This document shows positions 1-10,670 of a DNA stretch of 64,000 nucleotides, piece by piece (positions within the stretch are counted from its first letter, which is position 1; every line of letters begins with the position of its first letter). Under the pieces are notes generated by a model. It ran no database searches. It was not told where the DNA came from and worked only from the letters and a program-made list of their open reading frames with translations. The translations under genes and the position numbers were made by a program. This DNA is from Bacteroides intestinalis. Its GTDB lineage: Bacteria; Bacteroidota; Bacteroidia; Bacteroidales; Bacteroidaceae. The stretch covers positions 248,001 through 312,000 of the forward strand of contig NZ_QRZF01000005.1 in NCBI RefSeq assembly GCF_003464595.1, read 5' to 3'.

Positions 1-12
1 GTATATAAGCCC

Positions 13-1101
13 TTATCCTATGATCCACTTACTGCCCGGTATGAACGAGATAATCTTCGTAGCGATGAAACAGCTAATGAATGTACTTACTGCAATACAG
101 GGTATAGCGGCAACAGTGGGCAGTTCCAGGTTATGCTTGAACACGGTTACCCATAACCCAAGCCAGAATATGTGCATAAGGTACATACCATAGCTGAGCT
201 TTGATGTTTCTGTAATAGCCTGTGGCGGATTCTGACGGTTTATACATGTGAAAAGAAGGAATGTACCTGCCGTGAGAAGCACACAGTTGATGGTGCAGAA
301 AGCCCATCCGATCTCTATTTCCGGGGTAACGAGAATTTCTCCGGGAATGGCCTGGACATAGAATGAGTAAATCGTCCATACAGCACCGACCACCATTAAA
401 ATAGTTCCTATAGTGAGGCGCTTGGAACGATTCCATGTAAGATGCACACGTATATAATGCGCCATTACAAGGTATCCCAAGTAACCGGAGAAGTACCACA
501 GCATATGGTATTCGTTCCAGAAACATTGTCCCCACACTTCACCGAACCAGCGGTTGAGATAAGGCATACAGGTCGAAAGCAGGAACAGACCAATGAAAAA
601 ACGTTCTTCTTTAGCCGTAGCTTTACTCAGCCACGGCGATATGATGGGGATGAACAGATAAAGGCTGATCAAAGGATACATGAACCACAAGTGTCCGGCC
701 AATGACGGAAAGTTCAGGAATATCCGCGACATATCATTAAACGATGTTTCTCCGTTTATCTGTCCCCACAACATCGGAAGCGTACTGTACAGTATCATGA
801 ATATGAAGAATGGCGGCAAGATGCGAAGGGCACGTTGACGGTAGAATTGCCACATGGTCTGTTCTTTCTTCATCGGTGCAAGAAGAAATGCAGAGACAAT
901 CATAAACAGTGGCACCGCCATGCGTGAGAAACCGTCGTACACAGCTACCCATAGCCGGTCTGCCTCACTACCCAGGTAGGACTGAGGCCCCACCATATCC
1001 GTAGCTCCGGCAGCACCATAAAAGTTTTCACTAGCATGGACAACCATGACAAGAAAGCACGCAAATACACGCACATAATCCAAAAAAACAATACGCTTCA
1101 T
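13..1101 (-). CDS. Acyltransferase family 3 membrane protein
   Basis: Predicted integral membrane O-acyltransferase (Acyltransferase_3/OafA-like) of 362 aa with about ten hydrophobic segments. The family signature is at the N-terminus: Arg11 and His22 within the first membrane helix (LDYVRVFACFLVMVVHA), the R...H arrangement typical of these enzymes. They transfer acetyl or other acyl groups to sugars across the inner membrane. It is the last cistron of PUL1, 21 bp after the GH51 gene and on the same strand, so it is probably co-transcribed. An acyltransferase, rather than an esterase, at the end of a degradative PUL is unusual; its substrate is unknown. The family assignment is firm and the role is inferred. 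Confidence 0.85.
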   Translation of the reverse strand: MKRIVFLDYVRVFACFLVMVVHASENFYGAAGATDMVGPQSYLGSEADRLWVAVYDGFSRMAVPLFMIVSAFLLAPMKKEQTMWQFYRQRALRILPPFFIFMILYSTLPMLWGQINGETSFNDMSRIFLNFPSLAGHLWFMYPLISLYLFIPIISPWLSKATAKEERFFIGLFLLSTCMPYLNRWFGEVWGQCFWNEYHMLWYFSGYLGYLVMAHYIRVHLTWNRSKRLTIGTILMVVGAVWTIYSFYVQAIPGEILVTPEIEIGWAFCTINCVLLTAGTFLLFTCINRQNPPQAITETSKLSYGMYLMHIFWLGLWVTVFKHNLELPTVAAIPCIAVSTFISCFIATKIISFIPGSKWIIG

Positions 1102-1122
1102 CTTTTTTATTTAAATATTTAA

Positions 1123-3642
1123 TTAGTTCGCTTTCAGACGCAATATGGTATATGAGAACGGTGGGAAACTATAGTCAAAACTTTCTCCGAAACCATTGTA
1201 CTCACTCTCCTGCGGAGAAATCTTCATGGGTTCTTCAAAGGAATTCTCCTCCATATCGCTGGCTGCCGACAAAGAAATCACCTTGCCAGTTTTCTCTACC
1301 TTGCTCACTCCTTCCAGTTTTATTCTTAACGGATAAGCTTCAGCCTCAGCATTCACTACCTTCACAATCAACTCACCGGTTGCTTCATCATAGCCCGAAG
1401 AGAAGAACTGAAGCGGCGTTGTTTCCGGTGAATAAGATACGATCAGCTTACCATCCATATAGAGTTCACTCTTCAGCGGAGTAACCACCATTTTTACATC
1501 ATACCACTGGTCATTTTCAAGAGATTGCGCCACCCTGTCGCTAACCACACCGGCCGTGCGACCTTCTGCAACTCCTTCGATAGCCGTAGTCTGATTGTTC
1601 CATCCGGCAACGTTGTACACAAAACCTTTCTTATTATCTTCCGACAAGCCGAAATAGATAAAGAACCCTTCGTGACCACCCGTCTTGCGGACTTTACACT
1701 CAAGCGTAAACTCATTGCCGCTGAAACCATCTACGATATACTTCGTAGGTGTTTCCAGAGAAGTCTGGCTTAACAAACCGTCTTTCAAATTCCATGTACC
1801 CTTCTGCTCAGCAGATTTAGCAAGATCGAAAGGAACGGCTGTTCCGTCTGCACGAGTCACTTTTACGTCACTAAACTCTACCTGGGTATTCCATGACCCA
1901 AAGCCGAAGCGTCCTGCATTATATTCCATCTGCTGGGGAGCGCTCATAGTCAGATTGCTCTTTACATTATAGGTCGGACGATTCTCTGCAGCCATCTTCT
2001 GCACATAGTAAGAACTGCGCCCTAACACCTGATCCGTATCCAGCCAGATGAGGTTGACAGCCCATGAACGGTCGTTCCGGTTTTCCAATAACGGAGCATA
2101 GGAAGTCATTTTCACCAGATCACCATTACGCTCCATGCCGGAGATGAAAGCTGCTTCCGAAAGGGCTGCACGCAGGTTGCCTCCGCCCACATTGGCATTG
2201 CAAGCATATTCGCCTACATACACATCGTATTTTCCACGCGGATGGTTATCAAAAATCTTTGTATTCTGGAAGAAGAATTCGGGATTGACGTACCAGTGCG
2301 GATCAATCATATCTGTCTTGGCAATCTTGCCTGTTCCGCCCAGGCCATGATTGGAAATCAAAGTCAGTTCGGGATATTTCTCTTTGATAGCGGTATAGAA
2401 GATATCGAAGCGCTTGTCGTACTCATCGCCCCAGTTTTCATTGCCAATCTCAACATACTGCAATGGGAAGGGGGCAGGGTGTCCCTGCTCGGCACGCTTA
2501 GCACCCCACTCGGTGGTGACGTCGCCAATGGCATATTCTATAGCATCCATACAGTCGTCCAGATAGTAAGCAATCTTATTCTCAGACGAAGCATCTCCCA
2601 TGCGGTACTGGCAACCCAACCCGACATTGCAGACAAACATCGCCTTTGCACCTATATCCTCACAGAACTGCAACATTTCATAGTATCCGAAACCGTATGA
2701 GCAACGATATCCCCATGTGCTGTATTCTCCCGACCGTGCAGCAGGATCACCCAAGGTTTTCTTCCATTCAAAGCGGTTCTCCAATGAGATGCCCTCCACT
2801 ACGCAACCACCAGGCCAACGTACAAATGCCGGTTGCAGACCTGCCAGCATTTCTGCTACATCATTCCGCAAGCCATTCGGACGATTACGGAAAGTCTTCT
2901 CCGGGAAGAGGGATACATAGTCCACGTAGACCGTACCCGGTCCGTCAAATTCCAGAGCCAGTTTTCCTTTCGCATCGGTAGCCGCGGGCCTCATCATCTG
3001 GTGAACATCGTTCCACGTACCGCTTCCGCTTATCTCAATAGCGGCAGAAGCCAGTACTTCATCCTTTTCGGACAACAGCAGGGCAGTTATTTTTCCTTTA
3101 TAGTCGGCAGAAGTGCGGAGAATGGCACGCAGCAGATAAGAATCTTCCTTTACCAGATTCATGCCCCAGTATCCTCCGTTAATCAGTCGGACAGGAGTCG
3201 AGGCATCTTTGATGGTTACTTTCAGATTATTGGGTGCTGTCGGATATTTGGGATTTTCTTTCGTCAGTTTCATCTCTGCATGAGCAGTTTCCTGAGTATT
3301 CAGGTTCCATCCCGGCACAGGCTCGGTAGTCCAGCGGAAACTTCCTTCCCGTACCTCACCTGACATGTGGTTGCAGACTTTCTTCGGATGCAGTACATCT
3401 CCTTCGGCATAATAGCCTTCGGGCATTTCCAGTTCTTCGAAGCTACGGTTCTTCACCAGCTCGGCATATAAGCCACCATCTCCTGCATGATTAATTTCTT
3501 CGAAAAAGATTCCGTACATGGATGGAGCTACTTCGGCTCCTTTCTCTTGTAGATTGATTACAAGTTCTTCTTTCGGTGCAATGCTATTGCAGGCGCTCAA
3601 TAGTAAAGCGGCCGCGGCAAAGCATAAAAAAAACTTTTTCAT
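1123..3642 (-). CDS. GH51-type alpha-L-arabinofuranosidase lipoprotein
   Basis: Predicted exo-acting alpha-L-arabinofuranosidase that removes arabinofuranosyl side chains. It has 839 aa with a lipoprotein signal peptide (LLLSAC, Cys18), so it is probably anchored in a membrane. A GH51 N-terminal motif (GIFFEEINHAGDGGLYAELV) is followed by an inserted carbohydrate-binding-like beta domain (about 105-245), then the barrel. Acid/base Glu402 lies in IGNENW and the likely nucleophile Glu478 in YVGEYA. A laminin-G/concanavalin-like domain (about 590-740) interrupts the C-terminal beta domain, making it longer than minimal GH51 enzymes (about 500 aa). It lies in PUL1 between the discoidin lipoprotein and the acyltransferase. 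Confidence 0.92.
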   Translation of the reverse strand: MKKFFLCFAAAALLLSACNSIAPKEELVINLQEKGAEVAPSMYGIFFEEINHAGDGGLYAELVKNRSFEELEMPEGYYAEGDVLHPKKVCNHMSGEVREGSFRWTTEPVPGWNLNTQETAHAEMKLTKENPKYPTAPNNLKVTIKDASTPVRLINGGYWGMNLVKEDSYLLRAILRTSADYKGKITALLLSEKDEVLASAAIEISGSGTWNDVHQMMRPAATDAKGKLALEFDGPGTVYVDYVSLFPEKTFRNRPNGLRNDVAEMLAGLQPAFVRWPGGCVVEGISLENRFEWKKTLGDPAARSGEYSTWGYRCSYGFGYYEMLQFCEDIGAKAMFVCNVGLGCQYRMGDASSENKIAYYLDDCMDAIEYAIGDVTTEWGAKRAEQGHPAPFPLQYVEIGNENWGDEYDKRFDIFYTAIKEKYPELTLISNHGLGGTGKIAKTDMIDPHWYVNPEFFFQNTKIFDNHPRGKYDVYVGEYACNANVGGGNLRAALSEAAFISGMERNGDLVKMTSYAPLLENRNDRSWAVNLIWLDTDQVLGRSSYYVQKMAAENRPTYNVKSNLTMSAPQQMEYNAGRFGFGSWNTQVEFSDVKVTRADGTAVPFDLAKSAEQKGTWNLKDGLLSQTSLETPTKYIVDGFSGNEFTLECKVRKTGGHEGFFIYFGLSEDNKKGFVYNVAGWNNQTTAIEGVAEGRTAGVVSDRVAQSLENDQWYDVKMVVTPLKSELYMDGKLIVSYSPETTPLQFFSSGYDEATGELIVKVVNAEAEAYPLRIKLEGVSKVEKTGKVISLSAASDMEENSFEEPMKISPQESEYNGFGESFDYSFPPFSYTILRLKAN

Positions 3643-3817
3643 AAGCCTGTTTTATTAATCGGTATTAGATATATAATGTTTGTTCACAAAGATAAGCCAT
3701 GTCTTTCTATCAGAATAGTCACAATCTTGCCAAAAAAAGCAATTTTTAGGCCAAAACGGAGAAACATTCCTGATTTAGAGGTAAAAATCACACTCTTTTC
3801 ATGGCTATTTATAAATT

Positions 3818-3848
3818 GGGTTGACTTTCATTATCTAAAAGCCAACCC
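3818..3848 (-). terminator. Possible terminator after the SusC-SusD-SGBP genes
   Basis: An inverted repeat (GGGTTG-A-CTTT paired with AAAG-C-CAACCC, one mismatch, 9-nt loop) lies 34 bp past the stop of the discoidin lipoprotein gene, reading on the minus strand. No clear U-run follows, so it may be a partial terminator or a processing stem separating the susCD genes from the GH51 gene. The remaining roughly 200 bp of this gap is AT-rich and shows no gene. Confidence 0.4.
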
Positions 3849-3881
3849 TATTCAAATAGTCTAACTGTTATTGTTTATCTC

Positions 3882-5225
3882 TTATTCCAGCCCGTAAGCA
3901 TATACTTCAGCGAAAGAGCAGTAAGGAGCTCTGTAACTGTCCGTCATCTTTATCTTGAAGTAACGGCCTTTCACCGGAGTAACGGCAAACATCTGAGCTT
4001 CCAGAACCTGTTTCATAGTGAAGTCGCCTACCTTCGTCCAGTTCTCCTTATCAGAACTTACATAGAATTCACCGGATTTCGTATCCCGGTTTGTATCATG
4101 CTGTCTCTGCATCATAGCAAACTGGGTGAAAGTATATTCTCTTTTAGCATCGACAATAAATTCAAACGGCAGGTTATCGCTGCCACCATTCCATTTTGAA
4201 TGCCAGAATGTAGTCAGATTACCATCCAGAGCACAACCGGCTACACCGTTTCCGGCTCCTTCACCTGACACTTCCTCCGAATTAGCCTCTGCCGTCCAGC
4301 CTGTACGGTCCAGATTGTGCCCCATGACCCGGATAGCCAAAGGATACACAACCTTCGATTCAGAAACCTCAAACTGAGAAACATCCATTACCTTAACAGG
4401 CAACATATAATCGCCCGGTGCCAACTGGTCTCCCTTAATGCTAACTTCCAGTTCAAGGTTCGTCGTGCCACTGGGAAGAGTCATCGTTTCCGGAACGGTA
4501 TAAGTTCCTTCGGGCAGAATCTTAAAGCTCGTTCCATTGTCCGCATTGTACTCTATAACGTAGTCTTTATCTACTGCAAACTTACATTCCAAATCCCATT
4601 TGTTATCCGTATCAAGGCCAAACTTTATCTTCTCTGTAAATGTAGAGATAGAACCATATTCCAACGTCTTCAGTTCTACAGCTGAATTTATAAAGCCAAT
4701 AGCAGGTGTAATCACTCCTGCCAGTTTCAGGAACAATTCATTCTTTTCGGCATTGATGGAGTCTGTTTCACTGGTAACCTGTATAGGTAATACCCATACG
4801 GCTTCCGGATCAGTCTCCATTGCTGCTTTTACGCTCTGAGGTTTCAAGTAAATGTTTACCAGTTTATACCTGTCAGCAGACGAAAAGTCCAGAGTGGTTG
4901 CATCCAGTGAATAACAGTTTTCGCCTATCAACTTATAGTTCGTACCTTCCGGTTCGCTATATTCTTTGTCAAGTTCCGCCTGTGTCAGAACATTAACTTT
5001 GACACTGGCAGTCAGGCTGGGATCACTTCCGGACTTGATCACTGAAAGCGTGTACTTATTATCTTCATCCGTATCGTACAGTGTAAGACTCTGCTTACCA
5101 CTATTGTTCACATACAGTATTTTATGGTACTCTTCCGGTACCAATTGGTCCAAATCATATTTTGATTCGCTGCAGGCACCCAGCAGTACCAGGCCGCCCA
5201 TCAACAAGATTGTTCTTATTTTCAT
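3882..5225 (-). CDS. DUF1735/F5-8 type C surface glycan-binding lipoprotein
   Basis: A 447-aa lipoprotein (lipobox LLGAC, Cys18). Two beta-sandwich modules of the DUF1735 (BT_3987-like) kind span about 35-170 and 175-300. A C-terminal F5/8 type C (discoidin) domain runs from about 305 to the end, with hallmarks ALDGNLTTFWHSKW and YFKIKM. Proteins with this architecture encoded just after susD in Bacteroides are usually surface glycan-binding proteins that help capture polysaccharide. It starts 25 bp after the susD stop on the same strand. No catalytic motif is seen. The specific ligand cannot be told from sequence. Confidence 0.85.
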   Translation of the reverse strand: MKIRTILLMGGLVLLGACSESKYDLDQLVPEEYHKILYVNNSGKQSLTLYDTDEDNKYTLSVIKSGSDPSLTASVKVNVLTQAELDKEYSEPEGTNYKLIGENCYSLDATTLDFSSADRYKLVNIYLKPQSVKAAMETDPEAVWVLPIQVTSETDSINAEKNELFLKLAGVITPAIGFINSAVELKTLEYGSISTFTEKIKFGLDTDNKWDLECKFAVDKDYVIEYNADNGTSFKILPEGTYTVPETMTLPSGTTNLELEVSIKGDQLAPGDYMLPVKVMDVSQFEVSESKVVYPLAIRVMGHNLDRTGWTAEANSEEVSGEGAGNGVAGCALDGNLTTFWHSKWNGGSDNLPFEFIVDAKREYTFTQFAMMQRQHDTNRDTKSGEFYVSSDKENWTKVGDFTMKQVLEAQMFAVTPVKGRYFKIKMTDSYRAPYCSFAEVYAYGLE

Positions 5226-5250
5226 AAAGCTTTGTTTTTTTAGAGATTGA

Positions 5251-7269
5251 TTAATATCCGGGTGCCTGTACTAACTGAGGATTACTGTAGAGCTCATCCA
5301 TACCGGTACGTGACCAAACAGGAAGCAGATACAGTCTATCGTCCCACTTGAACGGTTGGTTAATCAGTGTCGGTTTGTTGAAGTTTTCGAAGCTCGGGTT
5401 TACGCGCAGACCATCCAGTCCATAGCGAGCGCCGGCTTTCAACATCTGAGGAGCAATCATCCAACGGCGTACATCGTAGTAGCGGTGTCCTTCTTCAAAC
5501 AGTTCCACAAAGCGTTCATTACGAACCCAATCGGTCAGAGTCATGTCAGCTGTAATATCGCCTTCAGTCAGATCATCAAAACCGGCACGACGGCGAACTT
5601 CATTCAAATTGCTGAGAGCTTCGCCTGTATTATCCAGCGCAGCATAGCATTCTGCAAGGTTCAGGTAAAGTTCTGCCATACGGAAAAGCGGGCGACGGAT
5701 AGCAGTCCACGTCTTTGTACCGTCTGCACCATAATAAGTATTGGGATCAATAAACTTCTTCGTGAGGTAACCAGCTCCTACACAGTTACGGGTATTGCTT
5801 GTATTATAACCATTCGTATTAGTATTTTTTAGGTTCAGCCATAACGGTCCACCGTTATTGATCTTCGGACTATACTGACAACCATCGAATGCAATCCATG
5901 CATAGAAACGAGCTTCACGTTTGGCATGCATCTTGATGATATCATTCTTCACATCTTCTCCATCCAGATTGTTGGTAGCAAGCGCCGGACTCTGAGTACC
6001 TTCATAGAAACGAGTATACCACTGATCCTCAGAATAAAATTCAGGATCTTTCTCCGGCAATTTACCATTCTCGGTATAGAAATGCTGTACAGAGTACAAT
6101 GTCGGGGCATCACCTGCCCAACCTCCTTCATAAATGCCATTGCTTCTTTTTACAACTTTATTCGGTAAACGCCAGGAAGTAGCTTCACCGCTACCGTTAT
6201 TCCCATCTATCGAAATGCGTTGCCCCCAAATGATCTCTTTATTATTGTCACCTTCATTGGCAGCAATCAGATACTGGAACATACGAACACGCTCTTTGAA
6301 CTCCCGATTCTCTTCGGTATCCTCTTCACGTCCCGGAATGAAAGGAAGACTCAGATTATCACGATCAGCTTTCCGGTTGGCAGTTTCGATGTCAAAGAGT
6401 TGATAACCTGCCGCTTTAGCAGCCGTCAAAGCTTCTTGACAGGCAGTCAGGGCACGCGTCCATTTCTCCGGATTGTAAGTAGTGCTCACCAGTTCGTTTC
6501 CATATCCCGGAGTTTCATAATTCTTATTCTTCCATTCCGGATGAGGGAATGATCCGTTCCACAACGGAGAAGCTGCATACAACAATACACGAGCTTTCAA
6601 TGCTCTAGCTACGGTAGAAGTGGCACGTCCCAAGTAATTGGTAGGCCGTGTAGCAGGAAGTACGCCGGCAGCCTGATCTAATTTACCTACAATGTAATCC
6701 ACACAGTAGTCGAAATGCGAACGTCCGGGAATACCCTCATTGGTGATGTTTGGGTCTACTTTTTCTGTAATAAGAGGACAAGGACCAAAAGCTTGCAGAA
6801 CACGGAAGTGGTAATAAGCCTCCAGAAAATAGCATTCAGCTTTGTATTCTTCCTTATCTTCTTGCGTTACACCAACCGGCTGTAATTCATCAATCAAACT
6901 CAGGAAATGGTGCACATAGCCCAACCAGTTATAGCTGGGAACCCAGATAGTCTGGTCATCACCACCCCAACTACTGTAGAATGCCGGAGAAATAGTTCCC
7001 CAAGCCACTTGTTGCTGATAATTAGAATACTCGTAAGGAGCAGCAGATTCATCTGCAGACAGTTCAAAAGAATGATATTGGAATGGAGTAGAGCGCGGAA
7101 CAGCACCATAGCAGGTATATAAAAAGCTTAACGTAGCTTCCTGATCTTTCATAGTATCTTTAAAATCGGCCTGTGCAGGTGGAATAATATCCAGATAGTT
7201 ACAGGATGCCAGACAACAGGATGTTATTAAAACCTGTGCCATTCGGGTTATTTTATATGTAAGTTTCAT
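5251..7269 (-). CDS. SusD/RagB-family outer membrane lipoprotein (PUL1)
   Basis: Surface glycan-binding partner that forms the lid of a SusC transporter. It has 672 aa with lipobox LASC (NYLDIIPP follows), a typical SusD N-terminus. The C-terminal RagB/SusD region contains RMAELYLNLAECYAAL and LNEVRRRAGFDDL, then NERFVELFEEGHRYYDVRRW, all standard family motifs. At 672 aa it is longer than the original SusD (about 550 aa). The gap to the upstream susC is 24 bp, so the two are co-transcribed. The ligand is probably the arabinose/galactose-containing glycan suggested by the GH51 and GH2 neighbours. Confidence 0.95.
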   Translation of the reverse strand: MKLTYKITRMAQVLITSCCLASCNYLDIIPPAQADFKDTMKDQEATLSFLYTCYGAVPRSTPFQYHSFELSADESAAPYEYSNYQQQVAWGTISPAFYSSWGGDDQTIWVPSYNWLGYVHHFLSLIDELQPVGVTQEDKEEYKAECYFLEAYYHFRVLQAFGPCPLITEKVDPNITNEGIPGRSHFDYCVDYIVGKLDQAAGVLPATRPTNYLGRATSTVARALKARVLLYAASPLWNGSFPHPEWKNKNYETPGYGNELVSTTYNPEKWTRALTACQEALTAAKAAGYQLFDIETANRKADRDNLSLPFIPGREEDTEENREFKERVRMFQYLIAANEGDNNKEIIWGQRISIDGNNGSGEATSWRLPNKVVKRSNGIYEGGWAGDAPTLYSVQHFYTENGKLPEKDPEFYSEDQWYTRFYEGTQSPALATNNLDGEDVKNDIIKMHAKREARFYAWIAFDGCQYSPKINNGGPLWLNLKNTNTNGYNTSNTRNCVGAGYLTKKFIDPNTYYGADGTKTWTAIRRPLFRMAELYLNLAECYAALDNTGEALSNLNEVRRRAGFDDLTEGDITADMTLTDWVRNERFVELFEEGHRYYDVRRWMIAPQMLKAGARYGLDGLRVNPSFENFNKPTLINQPFKWDDRLYLLPVWSRTGMDELYSNPQLVQAPGY

Positions 7270-7293
7270 ACGTCGATAATGTATTAGATTGTT

Positions 7294-10200
7294 TTAGAAT
7301 GTAAATTGAACACCCAGATTGAAAGTGCGTGAGAACGGATAAACGTTCCATGCCAGTTCCGGATCCCACAACTTGAAGGGACTGAATACAGCCAGATTAT
7401 CTCCACTCAGATAGATGCGGCAATAGGGCAGACGGTAACCAATCTCCAATGTTTTAAAGCGGAGGAAGTTTCCGTTACGCAGCCAGTAAGTACTGGACTG
7501 GATATTGTTGTTGATATCAGTCTTGCTGATACCCAGACGTGGATATGCTGCATTCGGGTTCGGATTATCCACTGACCAGTGGTCATTTGCAATCCAGTCC
7601 ATCAGGTTTCTTTCCAGAGTTTCTCCTTCTTCACCGTCACCACCACCTGAAAGGAATGGTGCCATACCGCTATTGAGCATTATCTTACGTTTGGCCGATC
7701 CGCTGAAGAATACACCTAAATCGAAGTTCTTATAGACAACGTTCAATCCGAAACCATACTGGATACGAGGTTTCCAATCGTAGGAAGAAATCATCACCTG
7801 GTCCTCAGTAGTGATTTTACCATCACCATTTATATCACGGTATTTGATATCACCCGGCATGATATTTGCTCCCAATTGAGATTGGTCGGGTGAATTGGCT
7901 ATTTCTTCTTCGCTGGAGAACAGACCTTCGGCTATATATCCTTTATACGTATTCAACGGTTTACCGGTATCGGTTTGCCAAACGTATGGATAGTTGGGTT
8001 CATCTACATATTTATGTTCGTTCTGGTTATAAGTGAAGTTACCACGGAAATCTACCATCAAGTCTTTCCCGAATTGCTTCGTCCAGTTCACACTCAATTC
8101 AAAACCCTGGTTCACCACTTCTCCGATGTTACTCCAGGGTTTTGAACCCCAGTATCCCAACATAACAGGCCAGGAAGCGCGAGCCATCAAAATACGGTTG
8201 CGTACATCATGGAAATAATCGAATGTAATATTTACCTGATTGAACAATGACAAGTCGACACCAATATCGAATTTCTTCACATGTTCCCATCCGGCATTCT
8301 GTACAGCCAGTACCCAGAAGGCAGGACCTTGCTTGGCGGTTTCACTCGTTGGAAGTCCGGTCCAGTAATTATCAGCTTTACCAATACCTATATTATTCTG
8401 ATAAAGGAAGTGTGGAGCACCACTGGCAAAAGCATCACTACCTACCAAACCATAGGAGCTTCTGATTTTGAAGTGATTAACATATTTACTTATGGGTTCC
8501 CAGAACTTTTCAGAACTTACCACCCAACCTGCTGATACAGCCGGGAAGAATTCAAAACGCTGACCGGAAGCCAAACGTTCAGAACCATTGTAACCGAAGT
8601 TGAATTCAAGCAAGTATTTATTGGCATAATCATAAGTTACACGTCCTGAATAACCTTGATTACGGTTTGGTAAAACATCATTCCTGTATTCACGCATCAT
8701 GTACATAGCCATGGCTGACAAATTATGATCACCAAAACTGCGTCTCCAGTCCAAACGAGCATCGAAATAGAAAGTCTGGTCAGTATTACGCCCTATAGCA
8801 GATTGACTCAAAAACTGGTCACCAGTCTGTAATAGTTGCAGGTCATAGTCATTTGTTTCGGGATTCCATGAGCCATCTTTCACCTTGTACATATAGGATT
8901 TGATAGAACGGTTGTAAGAAGATTCCGACCAATTCTTGAAATTTACCAATGCTCTAAAGCTCAAACCTTCAGTTATCACCTTTAAGTCCTGATTCAGTGC
9001 GATAGAGGTATTCAACGTATTAAAATTAGTTTCTTTGAAAGAACTCATCATATATTCATACGGGTTTTTACCAACTACACCCGGTTTGATTTCCGCATTA
9101 CCGAAACGGATAAAACCATCATCACCATCCTGCTGTGGAAAGTAAGCGGGAAAAGATACCGGATTGGTACGCATCACCATGTTGTACAAATCACCGGTCT
9201 TGTAGTTAGGGCCTTGTGAATTACCAATCTGAGCCATCATACGCATATCGATGGTAGTAGTGTTGGTTAACTTATAAGAGATATTGTTTTGGAAATTATA
9301 GTTCCAGTTGTTAATGTTAGGATTATAATAATAATCCGGTGCATCAAGTAAACCAGTATCATGATTAGCCTGCAAACTCATATAGTAAGTCACACGAGAG
9401 CCGCCACCCTGTACATTCACATTGGCACGTTGGTTGAAGTTGCCGGAGCGGAATATCTGATCAAACCAGTCCACATCGGGATATACATACGGATCAACAC
9501 CCAGTTCTGTATTTCGTATCTGCTCTTCACTGAATTTAGGAGATGTAATCGGAGTCAGGCTTCTGGCCTGTGCCGCTTCATTGTAAGTTCTCATGTACGT
9601 AGCACCATCCGCAAACTTCGCAACTTTCGTCGGTTTGAAATAAGAAGCTTCCAAAGATACATTGACAGTCGCTTTCGTATTCTCCTGGCCTTTCTTTGTA
9701 GTTACCAGCATTACCCCGTTTGCACCACGGTTACCGTAAATAGCGGTTGCCGAGGCATCTTTTAGTAAAGAAAAGCTTTCGATAGACTCCGCGGGAATGC
9801 GGTTCAGGTCGGCAGAAGAAATCTCGATGCCATCCAACAATATCAGCGGAGAAGCGGAACTACCGAATGTATTGATACCACGGATATAGAATTCGGAAGT
9901 AGAACCCGGCTCACCACTATTCACCATAGATACCACACCCGCCAGTTTACCGGCAAGTGAACTGGTAAGAGAAGAAGAAGGTGCTCTCAAAGAAGCTCCT
10001 TTCACTGTAGCAATAGCACCTGTCACGGATACCTTTTTCTGTGTACCCTGACCTACAATCACTACCTCATCCAGTACCTCATTGTCCGATGCAAGTTTCA
10101 CATTCATCACACCCAAATCACCTACCATCAGCGTCTGTGGTTTGTAACCGATATAAGAAAACACTAATTCTGTCTTGCTGGTTACAGCAACCTGAAATTT

Positions 10201-10464
10201 ACCATCGATATCGGTGATGGTACCTCCCTCTTCGCCTTTTATTTTCACATTTACACCAATCAAAGTCTCTCCGGTGGAAGCATCAACTACGGTTCCCATC
10301 AAAGTACGCTTCTGAGGTGTATTACTTTGAGTGATTATTTGCACTGAGGAATTATCCGATTCTGCCATGGCAGCGGATGGATAACTGCAAATAAAACCAG
10401 TGCAAACGAGCAAACCGGTGAGGACTCTCCGATTGTTTTTCAATAATACTGACTTCATCATCAT
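7294..10464 (-). CDS. SusC/RagA TonB-linked outer membrane transporter (PUL1)
   Basis: TonB-dependent beta-barrel importer of oligosaccharides, 1056 aa. Order: signal peptide, carboxypeptidase-D-like regulatory domain (about 55-130, GTVVDASTGETLIGVNVKIKG), TonB-box/plug start LDEVVIVGQGTQKKVSVTGA, and plug motifs GINTFGSSASPLILLDGIEI and SATAIYGNRGANGV. The 22-strand barrel ends in aromatic LGVQFTF. Several Met codons cluster at the start (MMMKS), so the exact start may be 3-6 bp downstream. It is followed 24 bp later by susD. The 206-bp gap upstream, towards the GH2 stop, contains AT-rich sequence but no consensus -7 box that I can identify. Confidence 0.96.
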   Translation of the reverse strand: MMMKSVLLKNNRRVLTGLLVCTGFICSYPSAAMAESDNSSVQIITQSNTPQKRTLMGTVVDASTGETLIGVNVKIKGEEGGTITDIDGKFQVAVTSKTELVFSYIGYKPQTLMVGDLGVMNVKLASDNEVLDEVVIVGQGTQKKVSVTGAIATVKGASLRAPSSSLTSSLAGKLAGVVSMVNSGEPGSTSEFYIRGINTFGSSASPLILLDGIEISSADLNRIPAESIESFSLLKDASATAIYGNRGANGVMLVTTKKGQENTKATVNVSLEASYFKPTKVAKFADGATYMRTYNEAAQARSLTPITSPKFSEEQIRNTELGVDPYVYPDVDWFDQIFRSGNFNQRANVNVQGGGSRVTYYMSLQANHDTGLLDAPDYYYNPNINNWNYNFQNNISYKLTNTTTIDMRMMAQIGNSQGPNYKTGDLYNMVMRTNPVSFPAYFPQQDGDDGFIRFGNAEIKPGVVGKNPYEYMMSSFKETNFNTLNTSIALNQDLKVITEGLSFRALVNFKNWSESSYNRSIKSYMYKVKDGSWNPETNDYDLQLLQTGDQFLSQSAIGRNTDQTFYFDARLDWRRSFGDHNLSAMAMYMMREYRNDVLPNRNQGYSGRVTYDYANKYLLEFNFGYNGSERLASGQRFEFFPAVSAGWVVSSEKFWEPISKYVNHFKIRSSYGLVGSDAFASGAPHFLYQNNIGIGKADNYWTGLPTSETAKQGPAFWVLAVQNAGWEHVKKFDIGVDLSLFNQVNITFDYFHDVRNRILMARASWPVMLGYWGSKPWSNIGEVVNQGFELSVNWTKQFGKDLMVDFRGNFTYNQNEHKYVDEPNYPYVWQTDTGKPLNTYKGYIAEGLFSSEEEIANSPDQSQLGANIMPGDIKYRDINGDGKITTEDQVMISSYDWKPRIQYGFGLNVVYKNFDLGVFFSGSAKRKIMLNSGMAPFLSGGGDGEEGETLERNLMDWIANDHWSVDNPNPNAAYPRLGISKTDINNNIQSSTYWLRNGNFLRFKTLEIGYRLPYCRIYLSGDNLAVFSPFKLWDPELAWNVYPFSRTFNLGVQFTF

Positions 10465-10670
10465 TACTAGATTAAAGTTAAAAAATTAAGTTAGATTCTT
10501 TTATTCTATTTTTCGATATTTATTTTGTTTAATAGCGGCTGTGTATAATCTTATTTGCGATAAGAAATTGCATAAACCCGGAAAATTAGAGTATATATAG
10601 AAACTATATAACTAATTGCCTATGCAGGTTTATGCCAATTCTCTCGCAAAATAAGTTTACTGTTGGATTT

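Noticed and set aside
131..952. Several overlapping open frames opposite the acyltransferase and other large genes
   Set aside because: They are shadows of real genes with no recognisable domain or start context.
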